A stretch of 53,597 nt of DNA from positions 1 to 53,597 of the forward strand of contig WHUX01000296.1 of the NCBI GenBank assembly GCA_015179025.1, written 5' to 3'. The notes under the pieces are model-generated. The model saw only the letters and a program-made list of their open reading frames with translations. It made no database searches and was not told the DNA's origin. A program made the translations under genes and the position numbers. Source of the stretch: Terfezia claveryi. Taxonomy: Eukaryota; Ascomycota; Pezizomycetes; Pezizales; Pezizaceae. Below, one piece after another: positions 12,163 through 23,955 of the stretch. Numbering within the stretch: the stretch's first letter is position 1; the number at the start of each line of letters is the position of its first letter.

Positions 12163-13270
12163 TGAGGAAAGCATAACTTGTGGTCTGACTGAAAATTTGG
12201 CTGTATTAGGTAGTCGTTTATTTGCTTGAGATGCTTAAGTCTTCTTGGCATAATATAGGTTTTTAGACATTACCTTATGATGTTTATTTACTGGTACATA
12301 TACATTCATAGAGTATGGAAGTATTGAGATGCCAAGATATGTATTAAATCCAAACAGTATGGAAAAGGGGCTATTCTGTCTAGTGGCATTTAATCTAGAG
12401 TTAAGTTTCAACTATATCTTTGGTAGTTTCTATAGCCAATCAAATCCTTTGATTTTACAGGCTCTTGCTACTTATAAAATTTCTTTGTTCACAATTTCTA
12501 ATTGTCCATCTATATATGGATGATGTGTAGTAGACGGTTCCAACTTAATTCCTTTATTCCTAGTCCAATCTTGAAAATGCATTAATATAAAAAGAGTATT
12601 GTAGTCAAAAACAATACAAAAAGGGTATCCCATAGTCGGAATTACATGAGTATCAAAAGTAGTAGTATATTATTCTGCTATGAAATTATCTGAGACAGGA
12701 ATAAGAAACTTGAATCCTAATTGTCTATCAACAATTGTCCAAAGTTATGAAATACAAACTATATGATCTTCTTTAACAGATATATTGGTGTACAAAATTA
12801 AACACTTAGTAAATATAGATGCTAACTTAAGAAAATCTATCAATATGTCTGTCTATAGCCTACTTGGTGCATATAATGGAGTTACGAGTCCAAGTAGCAC
12901 TTTGTTGGAATACTTTGTTTGTTAACAAGTATCACAACTTCTAATATAGTCCTTAGTTGGTTTTGCAAAGGACTGGCAATCATATCGGTCAGTAAGATAT
13001 TTTATTATTTTTTCAATACTACCATGAGTAATTACTTCATGTGTATCTTTAATAACTAATTCGAGATAGTTCTTACTTTCGATATTAAAAGTAGAGGGCA
13101 AGACTAATTTCCATTGTCCTTGTCAGTTCTTGACATACAAAAATCTATTTTTTCTTCTATGATCCTTATGGTTCACAAAAGTATTATAGTAGTTCTTCTA
13201 GATAGGACATACTCTCATACACAATTGATATGCGGCTTTCATACCTGTACCTTAGTCTAGCCTATGTGTA
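12163..13270 (-). pseudogene. B1 integrase (HHCC and DDE core)
   Basis: Minus-strand fragments match the B2 integrase: the zinc-domain end DYIRSCDTC near 12930-12950, the WTDI-like core start near 12860, and the C-terminal part of the core near 12330-12540, whose B2 counterpart has YHPYADGQSE. Many TAG/TAA stops occur. It is a broken DDE integrase of the same family as 31561-32591. Confidence 0.75.
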
Positions 13271-13694
13271 ATGAAATAGTCCTTGTCATCTACCAATCCA
13301 TCACTAATATGTTTATCTTTAATGAGCTTATTAAGGGTCGGTTAGATCCTTTGGTTGAAGTCATTAATAGTGGGTTTCTTCTCCTTACATGTAGGAGCAT
13401 TGTGTCCTGAAAATTTACAGAAGTTGCAATGCTGTCTGGAGGTCTTGGTGTCTTGAATGAAAGAGGGTGCCGGGCCTTCGTCAATAGCTATTTGCTTTTT
13501 AGAACAAGTGGTAATAGTAGCAATATTGATTGGAATCAAATTACTATTGCTAGCAGTTGCAGCTGGTTGTTAAGGTGTATTCCATAGTTGTTGAGAGGCA
13601 ACAGGACTATTCTTAATCTCCTGTTCCATTTGTCGAGTACTTATTTGTTCAGTAGGGTTACTGAAGTGAATACTAGGTTAGAGAGTAGGGCGTG

Positions 13695-14294
13695 TGTATG
13701 TGTTTATAAAGGGGGCTGGAGAATTAGATTTGATTAGATAATATAATTAGAATATTTCAGTCTAGTAATGTATACTACAAAGTAGATTACTAATAGTATA
13801 TTATTAATCCTCACTATTAAAGTTATTACCAGTAGCATAAGATTACGGTAATAGGTAAAGTTATAGAAGTGCCAAAGGCACTTAGAAATTAACCAGTAGA
13901 ACTTCTATATTGATTGTACTCTAACTATATTCTGAGTTCTAGTTGTCTGTCCAACTAAAAGGAGATTCAGGGGACTATATGTGTTTCCATCGGAGCAGTG
14001 CTGGAGCAGTGCTGAGGCAGTACACCATATTCTGACCCTTACATGATTTGAAATCAACATGATAGAAACTTCTAGATAGTACTTCCTAATAGTACTATCT
14101 AGTACAAAATAGGTTAAGTCTTAACTTTGACTTATACATGTGAAAGCATGTGATAACATGTGAAATATTAGCAAAGCAGACAGCAAACAGAATGTTGTAT
14201 ATTTTGAAATACTTACTAAGTAAGAAATACATAGGAAATATACTTTGTGAGGGAGAAGGTTAGTCATAAGGTATAAGTAAGTCACTTCTTTATA
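13695..14294 (-). repeat. Solo LTR of the element D family (600 bp)
   Basis: It is an inverted copy of the D LTR at 33514-34121. It is flanked by GCGTG (13690-13694) and GCATG (14295-14299), a 5-bp TSD with one transition. Flanking B1 sequence rejoins cleanly when compared with B2 near 31150-31200. A solo LTR arises by recombination between the two LTRs of a full element. Confidence 0.85.
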
Positions 14295-14960
14295 GCATGT
14301 CGGATTATTAGTAATCCATCTTTTTGCCTATTCTCTAATTTCCTAGATAGGTTCTTTATAGCTGAGAGCTTGAGAAGGTGGATATACTGACATTTATTGT
14401 ACTGGTGCTAGTTCCTTTCGAGACTTATTTGTAGATACAAGATGCATAATATAAGATATAAGGAATTTCTTCTCCTTCTTAAGAACTGAGGCTGACAGGT
14501 CATAGTTTAAACTGCCATATTCAAGGTGGTTGCAGATCGCATATATTTCGATAGTGAACATACAGTTGTTCATAGCATGGGAACTGCTATAAGTTAGACA
14601 GTAAAAATCTTAGCAAAAAGACCAATACATCCTTTTGTATGGTTGCTAATTGCTATAAGCTAGGTTAATAGTAATTTCCTTCACTTTTTTGGGAGTGAAG
14701 GTAGTTGGTTGAGTATTTTCAGAAGAGAAGGGCCTATATCTTAGTCCAAGAACTGTTAAAGATTTGTTCTTATTTATATTAGGTACATAATCATATCTGC
14801 TGAAAACTTCTTCTAGTATAGTAGATAGAGTCTTATCATCTGAGGACTCTTTTTCATTCATCATGTTATATTTACTTTCTTTATTCTAGATGCCCACAAA
14901 GTATGGACAGAAGATATTGTGTCTAAGTTTTTCGGCTTTTCTATAATATTTGTTGAAGTT

Positions 14961-15674
14961 AGCGTGTGCACTGAGTAGAGTTTTCCCTGCGCCGACTCGC
15001 CAAGACTCGCGCCGACAGCCGAGTTTCGTCCAACCCTCAAACTCGGTGAGTCAGCTATACGATTCTCTAGAATACTTAGGCCAGCGCCGAGTAGCCGACG
15101 AGTACTCGCCAAGCCTTTTCGTTATGTGGAATAGGCTTGTAGCCTAACTTCGCCGCCCATATATATATGGAAATCATGCATTCGAGCCTCATAAAGTATA
15201 CATGGAAATTATGCATTCACGGCCTGTATACATATACATGAATTCAATACATACTAGTCGCGAATACATGAACTCCATGTATATATATAAGCCGCAAATG
15301 CTTGATTTGCATGCATATATATAAGCCACGATTGTATGCTTCCATGTATATATCTAAGCCGCGAATGTATAATTTCCATGTATATACAGAGGCTGCGAAT
15401 GCATGATTTCCATGTATACTTTACATGGAAATCATGCATTTGCAGCTTATATATAAGTATATATAAGCCGCGAATGCACAAATTTCATATATATATGGCC
15501 AGCGAAGCTAGGATACTAGCCTGTTCCCCGTAATAAAAGGGCTTGGCAAGTACTCACGAGTAGCCAGCCAGTCGGTGTAAGCTGGCTTCTTATAGATTGC
15601 CATCGGCGCGAGTCGGCGTCGAGTAGGAAAAATAGTTGGCAAACTCGCTTCGACTCGGGCCAATGCGCATACTA
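14961..15674. mobile_element. MITE-2 copy 1 (714 bp, palindrome-rich)
   Basis: It is flanked by a 9-bp direct repeat GTTGAAGTT (14952-14960 and 15675-15683), and B2 has the uninterrupted target. Ends are AGCGTGTGCACTG and, inverted, TAGTATGCGCATTG, imperfect TIRs. It contains CGAGTCGG-type GC-rich blocks near each end and a palindromic minisatellite in the middle. A TSD of 8-9 bp suggests hAT or Mutator-like transposition. There is no credible ORF. A shorter relative is at 34510-34729. Confidence 0.8.
15165..15500. repeat. Palindromic minisatellite inside MITE-2
   Basis: A unit of about 33-37 bp resembling GCCGCGAATGCATGATTTCC plus a TATATA tail occurs about five times forward and about three times inverted, so units can pair into hairpins. 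Confidence 0.75.
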
Positions 15675-15683
15675 GTTGAAGTT

Positions 15684-17390
15684 GCAGTCAACATGCTTGA
15701 AATTGATAGCTCTGTAAGAAACCATATTGTTTTGAGTGGAGGTTTTAGGTGAGTGGAATGTTCTTAAAGTATTAGTAGAGATATAGTGGTTGTAGGTGTG
15801 GTTAGGAAGATTAATGCTATTAGAAATATAATCTTCCTCGGTGGTGGGAGTGTCCAAGTATTTATACTTTCTTGATAGTGCATCTGCTATCAAATTTTCC
15901 TTTCTGATAGTATATATGCTGTATGTCTGCATCAAATTCCATTTGGTAATCTTGCCATCATCTCTATTTCTGGCTTGTAGGCATTTAAGTATGGAAGGTT
16001 ACTAATAGTTTATGGTCGGTAATGATGGTGAACTTGTGATCTCTCAATTGTGCTTTAAAAAATTTTAATGAGTCAATAATCACTAATAATTCCTTCTAAA
16101 ATGTAGGATAATTGAGTTAAGCTGGATTAAATTTTCTAAAGTAGAAGCATGATGGTCTAATGTACATTAATGGTCCTTGACCTATCCATGATCCTAGTCT
16201 TATATCACTAGCATTACAGACTAAATATTTGGGTTTAATAGACTTATTATTCTAGGGTTTTAAAATATATAGAGAATTTATAAGTTCCTTAAGTTTTTCA
16301 AATACTGCATTATAAGTATCTATCCATTCCTATTTTTTTGTTTCTCCTTGCAGTTCTGATAGAGTGCTTGCATACAATGCTAATTCAGGAATAAATTTAT
16401 TGAGATAATTAACAATTCCAAGGAATCCTCTTAGATCCTTTTTTCATATAGGAGTTAGAAATATTAATATAGTAGTCCTTTTCTACAAGTCTATATGTAA
16501 TCCATCTGATATCAAAATATGTCATAAGATTTCCAATCTTGAAGTAAAGAACTAGCATTTGCTTTCTTTAAGATAGAATTTCTCATACTGTAAACATGGA
16601 AGTACTTTCTTCAGTAATTCTATATATTCTTCATATATTTTTGAGAATATAATAATATCATTAATATAGATAATTAAACTTTTATAGACCATATCCTTAA
16701 AAATTTTATGCATAACACGAACTATGGTAGCTGGTACGTTACGATCCCCTTGTTGTATAACTCTACTTCTAAAATATCCCATGTGACATAAAAAGGTAGA
16801 GTGTTGCTCAGATTCTTTATTGTTCCTAATATTAAAGAATCTATTGGCTAAGTTGAGCTTAGTACAAATGGAATTCTCTGCTACTAGTTCAATTGCTTCA
16901 TTAATATCTGGCAATGGGGTATGGTCCAGTTTGATAGCTAAATTGCAGTCTCAACAGTCATTGACGTGTCTAGCTTCTTCCAGTTTATCTTGTTTAGGGA
17001 TAGTAAACATGACTATAGTATTTATATCATTTTCTAGTCTATATATGTAACCTGATACTTCTTCTTTGACTAATTTGTCATGGATTTGTTATCTAAATCG
17101 ATGTCCTGAAGGTTGTTATTTTGGTATCCAAGTAGCTCCTGCTTTTGGTTTGATATTGTAATTAATCTTTTTTAGTGGCAGTAATTCCCATGGAATTGTC
17201 TTGGTAAATAATAAGGGAAACTCCTTTATAGGGTTAAATTGTTTCTGTATATTAGAAACAGCTATTATGAGTTCTCTTTCTGAATCAGTATTTTCCACAT
17301 CACTAATATTTTCCCAATTATCTGGTTCACTATAATCTATAACTGATTTATAGCTGACCTGTGTATACGCTGATCTTATACCATTCATTA
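15684..17390 (-). pseudogene. B1 reverse transcriptase and RNase H
   Basis: The minus-strand RT covers about 17120-16450, with FLCHMGYFRSRVIQQGD near 16790 and box YIND at about 16660 (YxDD with the first Asp changed to Asn). The thumb (ILGHILISDGLHIDL) is near 16500. RNase H covers about 16240-15860, with the first catalytic Asp also changed (NASDI versus DASDI in B2) and TIRKENLIADALSRK near the end. Several TAG/TAA stops occur. Both catalytic centres are damaged. Confidence 0.88.
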
Positions 17391-17399
17391 TGGTTCTAG

Positions 17400-19700
17400 A
17401 TTTCTTCCATATACTTAGTTGGAATCAGGGAATATCTTCCAGTTGGATAATGACTGGTTCCTGATGGGCAGAAATTATTGCTCGCACTTTGCTGAGAATA
17501 GGTTCTTCTAGTATCATGTACCATCCAGTCAAATGAGCTACATAGAATGTTCATTCTTCTACATAACTTATCTAATTAAGTTTGATAGTACAAGCTTTAT
17601 CTATCATTCCTTTTGAGCCTTTAATTGCAGTGCTAAATGATTTCTTCTCAATACTTCTAGTCAGTATTTTATATAGGTGTACAAATTAAGAATTAATTAA
17701 GTCTCCTTCTTTCGTTTAGAGATAAATTAAAGCTAGTGCAGGGTGTTTATTAGCTCTAATGAATACCTTACTAAAATCTAGTACCTGTCTTGATAAGGGT
17801 CATTCCTTAATTTTATCCTTATTTTCTTTGTTCTTAGTAGCTATCGGTATAGCTAAATCTTGTACGGCTGTATGCATGTATACCTTATTTTGTTATTTCT
17901 TGCAGTCCTTGTAGAAGTGTTTAGGGTTCCAACACTATAGATATTTCTTGTCTCTAATTAATTGCATCTTCATCTTCTGATCCAATATTTTTGTAATGGT
18001 ATCCCAATCTAAGTCCTTCCATTTTTCTGTATTAGGTTTGGTGTTGGGATTGCTGCCAGGATTAAATCCTGTTTTTTGTCATTGATTCTGGTCCTTGCAT
18101 GGACTATGACTTCAATTTTCATTCTGAGAGTATTGTTATTAGGATGTATTTGGTATAGGTAGTGTGGCAATATCTTTCTTTGAAGCTTCATATGACTCCA
18201 CTTGATGCACAAGCTGATTATATGACCATTCTTCTTTAATTAAAGGAATTAATGTAGCTGACATATATGGTGGCAGGTAATTGAGAAACTTTCTTCCTTT
18301 TACTTCCTGTGATATTGATTGTTTATAATCTTTGTCAATTAATTTGATTTGTATATCAGTAAGCCAGTTGGCAAACTATTTAATTCTCATATAATGTCCA
18401 TCCTTGTATGGTGTGGCTGCCTCCTATCATTTCCACAAAATGTCCTTACTAGTAGAGGGTATCAGAAAATCCTTTAGTACTAGTATAAATCTAAAAAATA
18501 TTACATTCATTCCTTTCTCTATTAGGAATTGATTATAAGTAGTAAATATGCTTCCTTCTATTCTGAATCCAACAATTTCCAAAGCTGAAGTATCTTCCAA
18601 ATATATTCCTTTGATAACTAACCAACGTTGCATAGCTATGGCCCAAGAGTCAAAATTTTGTGAGTCTTACTATTTTTGGTCTTCTCCTTTTATTTTTTCA
18701 GATAGATCAATCTTTAATCCTTTTAAAGTATTCGTTGCTTTATGGTTACCCATTGTAACTTTTCCTATTGTAGATTCCCATTACTAGTATTCAACTGATT
18801 TTCCTTATTTAGGTTTTCTTTTTAGAGTTTGACTTGCAACTGATGATGCCTTATCAGAGTCTAAGCTATCATCTCTACTATCATCAGGGTCCTATCCTCC
18901 TCCTTGCATTTTCTGCTTCTACTGGTCTAGTCCGATATTTAGATCATCATCATCTTCCAATAATTTTATATCTTCTAGTAGTTAGTCTTTGTCTTCTAGT
19001 TTTTTGGCTGACCCAGTCTTCCTTTCTGATGTCTCAAGTGCTTGACTTTTGCCTTTCAATTGATCTTTTAGTGTTCTTAGGAACGCTCTTGGAAGTTCTT
19101 TACTAGAATTAAAAAAATCCTCTGTAGTATGTGCTAATTCTTCTAGATGAGTGCCACTCATCATAAATACCATTATTTCTTCTCAGTTATTTATTACCCA
19201 ATTCAGTTTCCTTAGAAAAGGAACAATAGGTTTCTTTAATTCCTTACTTAAAAATATATTTATTTCTAAGTCCTTGTCTTCAAATGAGTATGGTGTTAGC
19301 TATAAATAGTATTTTACTATGGCTTCCATTAAAAGTTGAATATCTTCAGGATGATACTATTGGGCATGTCCTATTGAGTGAGTATATTTCATAATCTCCT
19401 CAATTGTTAGAAAATACCTATCCCAAAATTTTTCTAGTATAAGAGGCAATACCATACTAAAATATAGTTTGGTTCTTGTTCTACCTAGTTCTCCTATTTC
19501 TATATCCATAGGCAGATTTATTTCCTCTTCTGTGTTAGGAACTATAAATCTGGTCTTTCTAGGAGTTTCTTGTACTAATTTCTTAATATCTTCAGGTAAC
19601 ATAGTTAACTGCCTTAACTTCTTAGTCTTCTTACTAAGTTCAGATGCTATTAATGTTTGATTTTATCGTCTGTCCACAACCAAATACAGCTGGTTATGCG
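17400..19700 (-). pseudogene. B1 gag and protease region
   Basis: Gag fragments include LPEDIKKLVQETPRKTRF (19600 downward) and the region 18633-18427. A knuckle whose second Cys is lost (matching B2 CLWYWNPEHSYKDC) lies near 17930. The protease region near 17700 lacks a recognisable D-S/T-G; the matching place in B2 reads LIDFQMKGGDLINS. Frames are broken by TAG/TAA. Confidence 0.75.
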
Positions 19701-19706
19701 ATATGA

Positions 19707-20135
19707 TTATCGAGTTACTTTTCTTCTTTGACACCTTACTATACTGATGGTATGGTGGCTAATGATCCTCATGATCTCCATTCAACTGACAGTTCTGTTG
19801 GCTCAGTGGCTCACACGGCTGGTGAGGCTGGATGTCAGGATCCTGATGTTTCTTATAGTCCTGGTTTTTCTTTGTCTACTAGTTTAGAATCTAGTTCTAG
19901 TTCTTCCAGCAAGAGTGTCATTTTTTCTAATTGGTATTATGAGGTAGACGTTGGGGGCACAGAGGTATTGGTAGAGATATCTGAGCCTAAAGAAGGTTCT
20001 GATGGAGATAATTCTTTTCTGAAGGAAATAGCTGTAGTGGAGGCAGCAAGATTTAAGCCTTGGGATTGTGATGCTTGGTTGTATAGACCAATTTTTCCTG
20101 GTACCTGGTGGGCCGGTTTTTTAATAGTATACTAG
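19707..20135 (+). other. Long open frame antisense to the B1 leader/gag start
   Basis: The plus frame is free of stops from 19707 to TAG at 20133, with a first ATG at 19752. It reads like protein: Ser-rich middle, then EVDVGGTEVLVEISEPKEG, and four Trp. The same frame exists in B2 on the minus strand (about 24725-24300) with two stops, CAG>TAG and TGG>TAG. Against coding: differences between copies are spread over all three codon positions, and the sense strand runs into gag in another frame. A real antisense gene is possible but unproven. Confidence 0.3.
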
Positions 20136-20481
20136 GTTTACAGGTATAGATTTAATGACAGTTGCTAGGAGTGTAAAATGATTTATTGATCTTATTGGGA
20201 AAAGTGTTGTAAACAAGGGTGAGATTGTTTAATATAAGATGCTATAGCCTATTAGAGCTCTGCTTAGCTTGCTTCTAAGTCTTTTGTTGTTGTACTGCAG
20301 TTGAGAGTCTGATGTCTCATTATTGGATTTTGTTAGCTAGCTAGTTGAATAATAATATCAATTTTATATATGTGTACTTGTATATCATATTGTATATACT
20401 TGCGTGAGTGTAATTAAGGTATTCGAAGGTTGATCAGGCCTTAGATTTAAGAGTAAAGATTAGGTAAGTGAGTTAAAAAAA

Positions 20482-21150
20482 TGTAATGAATAGTACTAGA
20501 CAGTATTTATTTGGTACTGTTTATATAATCTATATCTATAAGCATGGATATTTGTGTATTTCGGTTCTACTAAAGTAAGACCTCAAAAGAATAGAGAGAT
20601 TACTATATGAGACGTTTCTAGAGGGAACAGTAATTAACTAGTGTAATCTATCTTATATGATTTATACTATTTAAGCTATATAATCTTGATCTGATCTGAA
20701 TATAGGCTTGCATGCTTGTATGCTTTTTTCTGTACTTTTTGGATTCTAGAGGGAATCCAATGGCCTATTTATACTCCTTTAAGATCTGATAACTAAAGAA
20801 ATAAATACAATAAAGGGTGGTATATCAGAAAGTAGTACACTGTACAAAAGAGGTCATGTTATTATAGTAATAAGTTACACATCCTAATAATGGTTATGTA
20901 GCTATAGTAATGAGTTATATGCCTTAAAACAAAGGTCATACAGCTATAATAATGGTATGCTCATATAGCAAGTTCCATGGAATTTCCCATGGCAAATTCT
21001 ATATGCTATAGATATTTATAAAGCAGTAGGAGGTAGTAGAAGGCTAGTCCTTCAACTGAAAGGCTTAGTTACATAACATAATAGTAATATAGAAAATACA
21101 AAAGTATATAATCAATTATATAAGCAATAAAACAATCATTCTCTATTACA
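20482..21150 (-). repeat. B1 5' LTR (669 bp)
   Basis: On the minus strand it starts TGTAATAGAGAACG and ends TTCATTACA, followed by TTTTTTTAACTCACTTACC. The region 20136-20481 is leader. No TGG-type primer-binding site follows the LTR. Confidence 0.92.
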
Positions 21151-21155
21151 CTAAA

Positions 21156-21800
21156 AGTGTTAAAATTTATTATTATCAAGTAAGAGTTGGAAATAGATAT
21201 AGAAAAAATGAATTCAATAGTAAATTACTTTATCCTTAATTCAAAAAAGAAATTACTAAAGTTTCTAGATATAGTTAATTATTTGAGAAGATTTTGTCTA
21301 GAATTGAAAGCTATAGCTAAACTACTATCAGAATTATAAGGGTCAACTAAAAAACATATATAAACTCCTTTATATAATGATTCATTTAAGAAAATCAAGG
21401 AATTAATTATAAGTAATAAAGTACTCAAACCAATTAAGTATAATTCAGACTTTAGAATCTATTTGGTTACAGATACTAGTAATATAAAGATTTCAAGATA
21501 AATTAGCTAAATAGAGAATGATATTGTCAAGCCAGCAGAATTAAATGATAGATAAATAAATTATATAATAACTGATAAGGAATTATTAATAATTATTGAT
21601 TTACTGAGGTATTTCTAGCTTAAACTACAGAGTTATAAAGTAATCATTTAGACTGATTACAAACCCTTAGTTACATTTATAGGTAGTATTCCTAAAAGTC
21701 AAATAAAAAGAAAGTAGCAAGAGACTATGAGTTAGTTTAACTTAACTCTGGAATATATATAAAGTAAAAATGATTATATAGTAGACATACTATTTAGAGG
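21156..21800 (+). pseudogene. Element A, right part: RT thumb and RNase H
   Basis: After the second TSD CTAAA, the RT cut at 10581 resumes: VLKFIII..., then FLDIVNYLRRFC near 21270, RNase H (VTDTSNI near 21470, ITDKELLIIIDLLRYF near 21570, TDYKPLVTF near 21650). Stops are frequent. The chain ends near 21790 (DYIVDILF), and no integrase is recognisable after it, so the 3' part is lost or decayed beyond reading. Confidence 0.75.
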
Positions 21801-23276
21801 AGTATATAGTCCCCTAAATTCCTTCTATACTAGATAGTTTTCTCTTTACATAGCTTCTTTACTATAATATATAGTAGTAATTAACTACCTCTATATTTCT
21901 ATACAAACATTTAAGAAAACTTCTTCTCTACTATATTTTCTTATACCAACTATACCTTTACTATAGCTTAGGATTAGAGGAGCTATTAAAAGACTAGTAT
22001 CTTCACCAATTCTTAGGAAAAACTCTCCTAATACTATCTAAAGGAGCAAGAGACTCCTTTCTTCCTAAATTACTACTACTAACTATCTACCAGAATAAAT
22101 ATAGGAGGTTGATAGTACTAGGCCAACCTGGCAAGATAGAGATAGTTTAAATATAATCTTTGAGACTGAAAGGTACCAAGTAATAGTTGAAGATGACTCT
22201 GATCCTAAAATATATAATATCAGAGAAAGAGATTTCAGGCTTAAGTAGCTTCAGTAAGAGCTAGCAGCAGTCCTGACTACTGTTACAACTACTAGAACTC
22301 AGGCCTAACAATAGTAATAAGGGTATGAGAAGAAAAGAAGGTTAGTTATAAGAAGACTTAAGGTTAAAATAGTAATTAACAAAGGATATAGTACTACCTT
22401 TCCCTCTACTTTTGCTACATTTAAGGAAGAAGACCTACAGGAATAGACTCTTGTAAATGAGTCTTCTAACTTAGATAAACTTGAAAATTGGGAAAAGAAT
22501 AGAGAACCTATAACTATAGAATAGATAAAATAGTCTTTGGGAAGGGGTGATAGGGGTTCTATAGTTGTAGAAAACCTTTACATCAGGAAAGAAAATAGTT
22601 TGTCTTTAGTATTTCTAGAGACAGTAATGCCACTAGGGACAAGGTATGTCTCTACAATTAGTAGAATATCTCCGAGTATCTTTTGGAGATACTAGGAGAC
22701 CCTAGAAGACATATGGGAGATACTTAAGAGGTACTCAAGAGACATAAAAGATATAAAGGATACAAGAGACAACTTTGTCTTCAGAAAATACCATCTAGTA
22801 TCTCAATGCTACTTTTTTCTTGCTAATATAGAAGTAGAACTTTACTTTAGAGAGTACCTAGAAGAGAAGAGTAGCCTCACCTAAGTGCAAGGATGAGATA
22901 GACATTATGAAGATATAGTTTAATCCACTACTACTACTAGGATCTTTACTTGCCTCCACTATCAGTACCCTTTCTAACCTCTTCTCTAAAGAGCCAATTT
23001 CTACCTCCTCTTCTAATAATACTCAAAGACAAAAGTATTGTTCCTAATATAGCAAGCTAGGCTATAAATATATTCAATATAACAATAAAGATACTAGTAT
23101 AAATCTTAATAACAAATATTAGATATTTGGACATTTTAGGAAAGATTATCTTAGGACTTTAAGATTCTCCTCTCCTAAATATACTAACTATATAAAAATA
23201 ACTCATCTTACAAATAAGTGCCTACTTGATATTCACTTATACTCTGTACTAAAAGAAACTATTAAAAAATACAATA
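21801..23276. other. AT-rich relic sequence with degenerate zinc knuckles
   Basis: There is no intact gene. A readable stretch near 22100-22250 (FETERYQVIVEDDSDPK) is unassigned. At about 23030-23165 two degenerate knuckles occur (KYCS..SKLGYKYIQYNN and IFGHFRKDYLRT), suggesting the tail of another gag. MITE-1 copy 3 lies at 22581-22828. Confidence 0.5.
22581..22828 (+). mobile_element. MITE-1 copy 3 (248 bp, decayed)
   Basis: Same length and ends as copies 1 and 2, flanked by TA on both sides. Most differences from copies 1 and 2 are C>T or G>A, including the right end CTGATG>CTAATA, so it is older or more heavily mutated. Confidence 0.85.
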
Positions 23277-23955
23277 TATAATGGAGAACGTTGTTTTATT
23301 GCTTATATAATTGATTATATACTTTTATATTTCCTATATTACTACTATGTTATGTAACTAAGCCTCTCGGTTGAAGGACTAGCCTTCTACTACCTCCTAC
23401 TGCTTTATAAACGTCTATAGCATACAGAATTTGCTATGGGAAGTTCCATAGTACTTGCCATATAAAGACACCCTCATTATAGGCACATGACCTCTGTTTT
23501 GAGGCATGTGACTTATTACTATGGCCACATGACTATTGTTTAAGGTGTGTGACTCATTAGTATGGCTACATGACCCTTTTTGTACAGCGCACTACCTTCT
23601 AGTGTGCCACCCTTTATTGTATTTATTTTCTTAGTCATCAGATCTCAGAGGAGTATAAATAGGCCGTTGGATTCCCTCTAGAATCCATAGAAAGAAAGCA
23701 AGCAACAAGCAAGTACATAGAGCAAGCAAGGCTATATCCCGATCAGATCAAGATCATATAGCTTAGATAGCACAAATTATATAAGATAGATTATACTAGT
23801 TATTTACTGTTTCCTCAGGGAATGTCCCACATAGTAATCTCCTTACCCGTCAGAGGTCTTACCTCAGTAGAACTGAAATATACAAATATCTATGCCTACG
23901 GATATAGATTGTATAAACAGTACCAAATGAATACTGTCTAGTACCATTCATTACA
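23277..23955 (+). repeat. B2 5' LTR (679 bp)
   Basis: It matches the reverse complement of the B1 LTRs. The first bases are TATAATGGAGAACG instead of TGTAATAGAGAACG, so even the terminal TG is mutated. It ends CATTACA. Confidence 0.9.

Larger units (their letters stand above)
13275..15950 (-). pseudogene. B1 extra module between RNase H and integrase, with CCHC knuckle
   Basis: On the minus strand RNase H is followed not by integrase but by about 370 codons of unrecognised protein. It begins NMVSYRAINFKHVDC near 15690, continues at 14864-14646 (SDDKTLSTI...YDYVPNINKN) and ends in an intact knuckle HCNFCKFSGHNAPTC at about 13390-13430. B2 has the same module in the same place (30463-31560), so it belongs to the family. 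In B1 it is interrupted by MITE-2 (14961-15674) and a solo LTR (13695-14294). Function is unknown; nucleic-acid binding is suggested only by the knuckle. Confidence 0.7.
10582..21150 (-). mobile_element. Chromovirus B1 (minus strand), nested in the RT of element A
   Basis: Its LTRs (10582-11278 and 20482-21150) start TGTAAT and end ATTACA; the TSD CTAAA is at 10577-10581 and 21151-21155. Read on the minus strand the order is 5' LTR, leader, gag, protease, RT, RNase H, an extra module, integrase with GPY/F motif, chromodomain, 3' LTR. It carries MITE-1 copy 2, a solo LTR and MITE-2 as later insertions. The sister copy B2 at 23277-32591 confirms the family structure. All reading frames are broken. 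Confidence 0.93.

Noticed and set aside
13300..14300. A CRISPR-like or satellite array in the repeat-rich minus-strand region
   Set aside because: The sequence resolves into a solo LTR with a TSD and retrotransposon coding remnants; there are no regularly spaced identical repeats.
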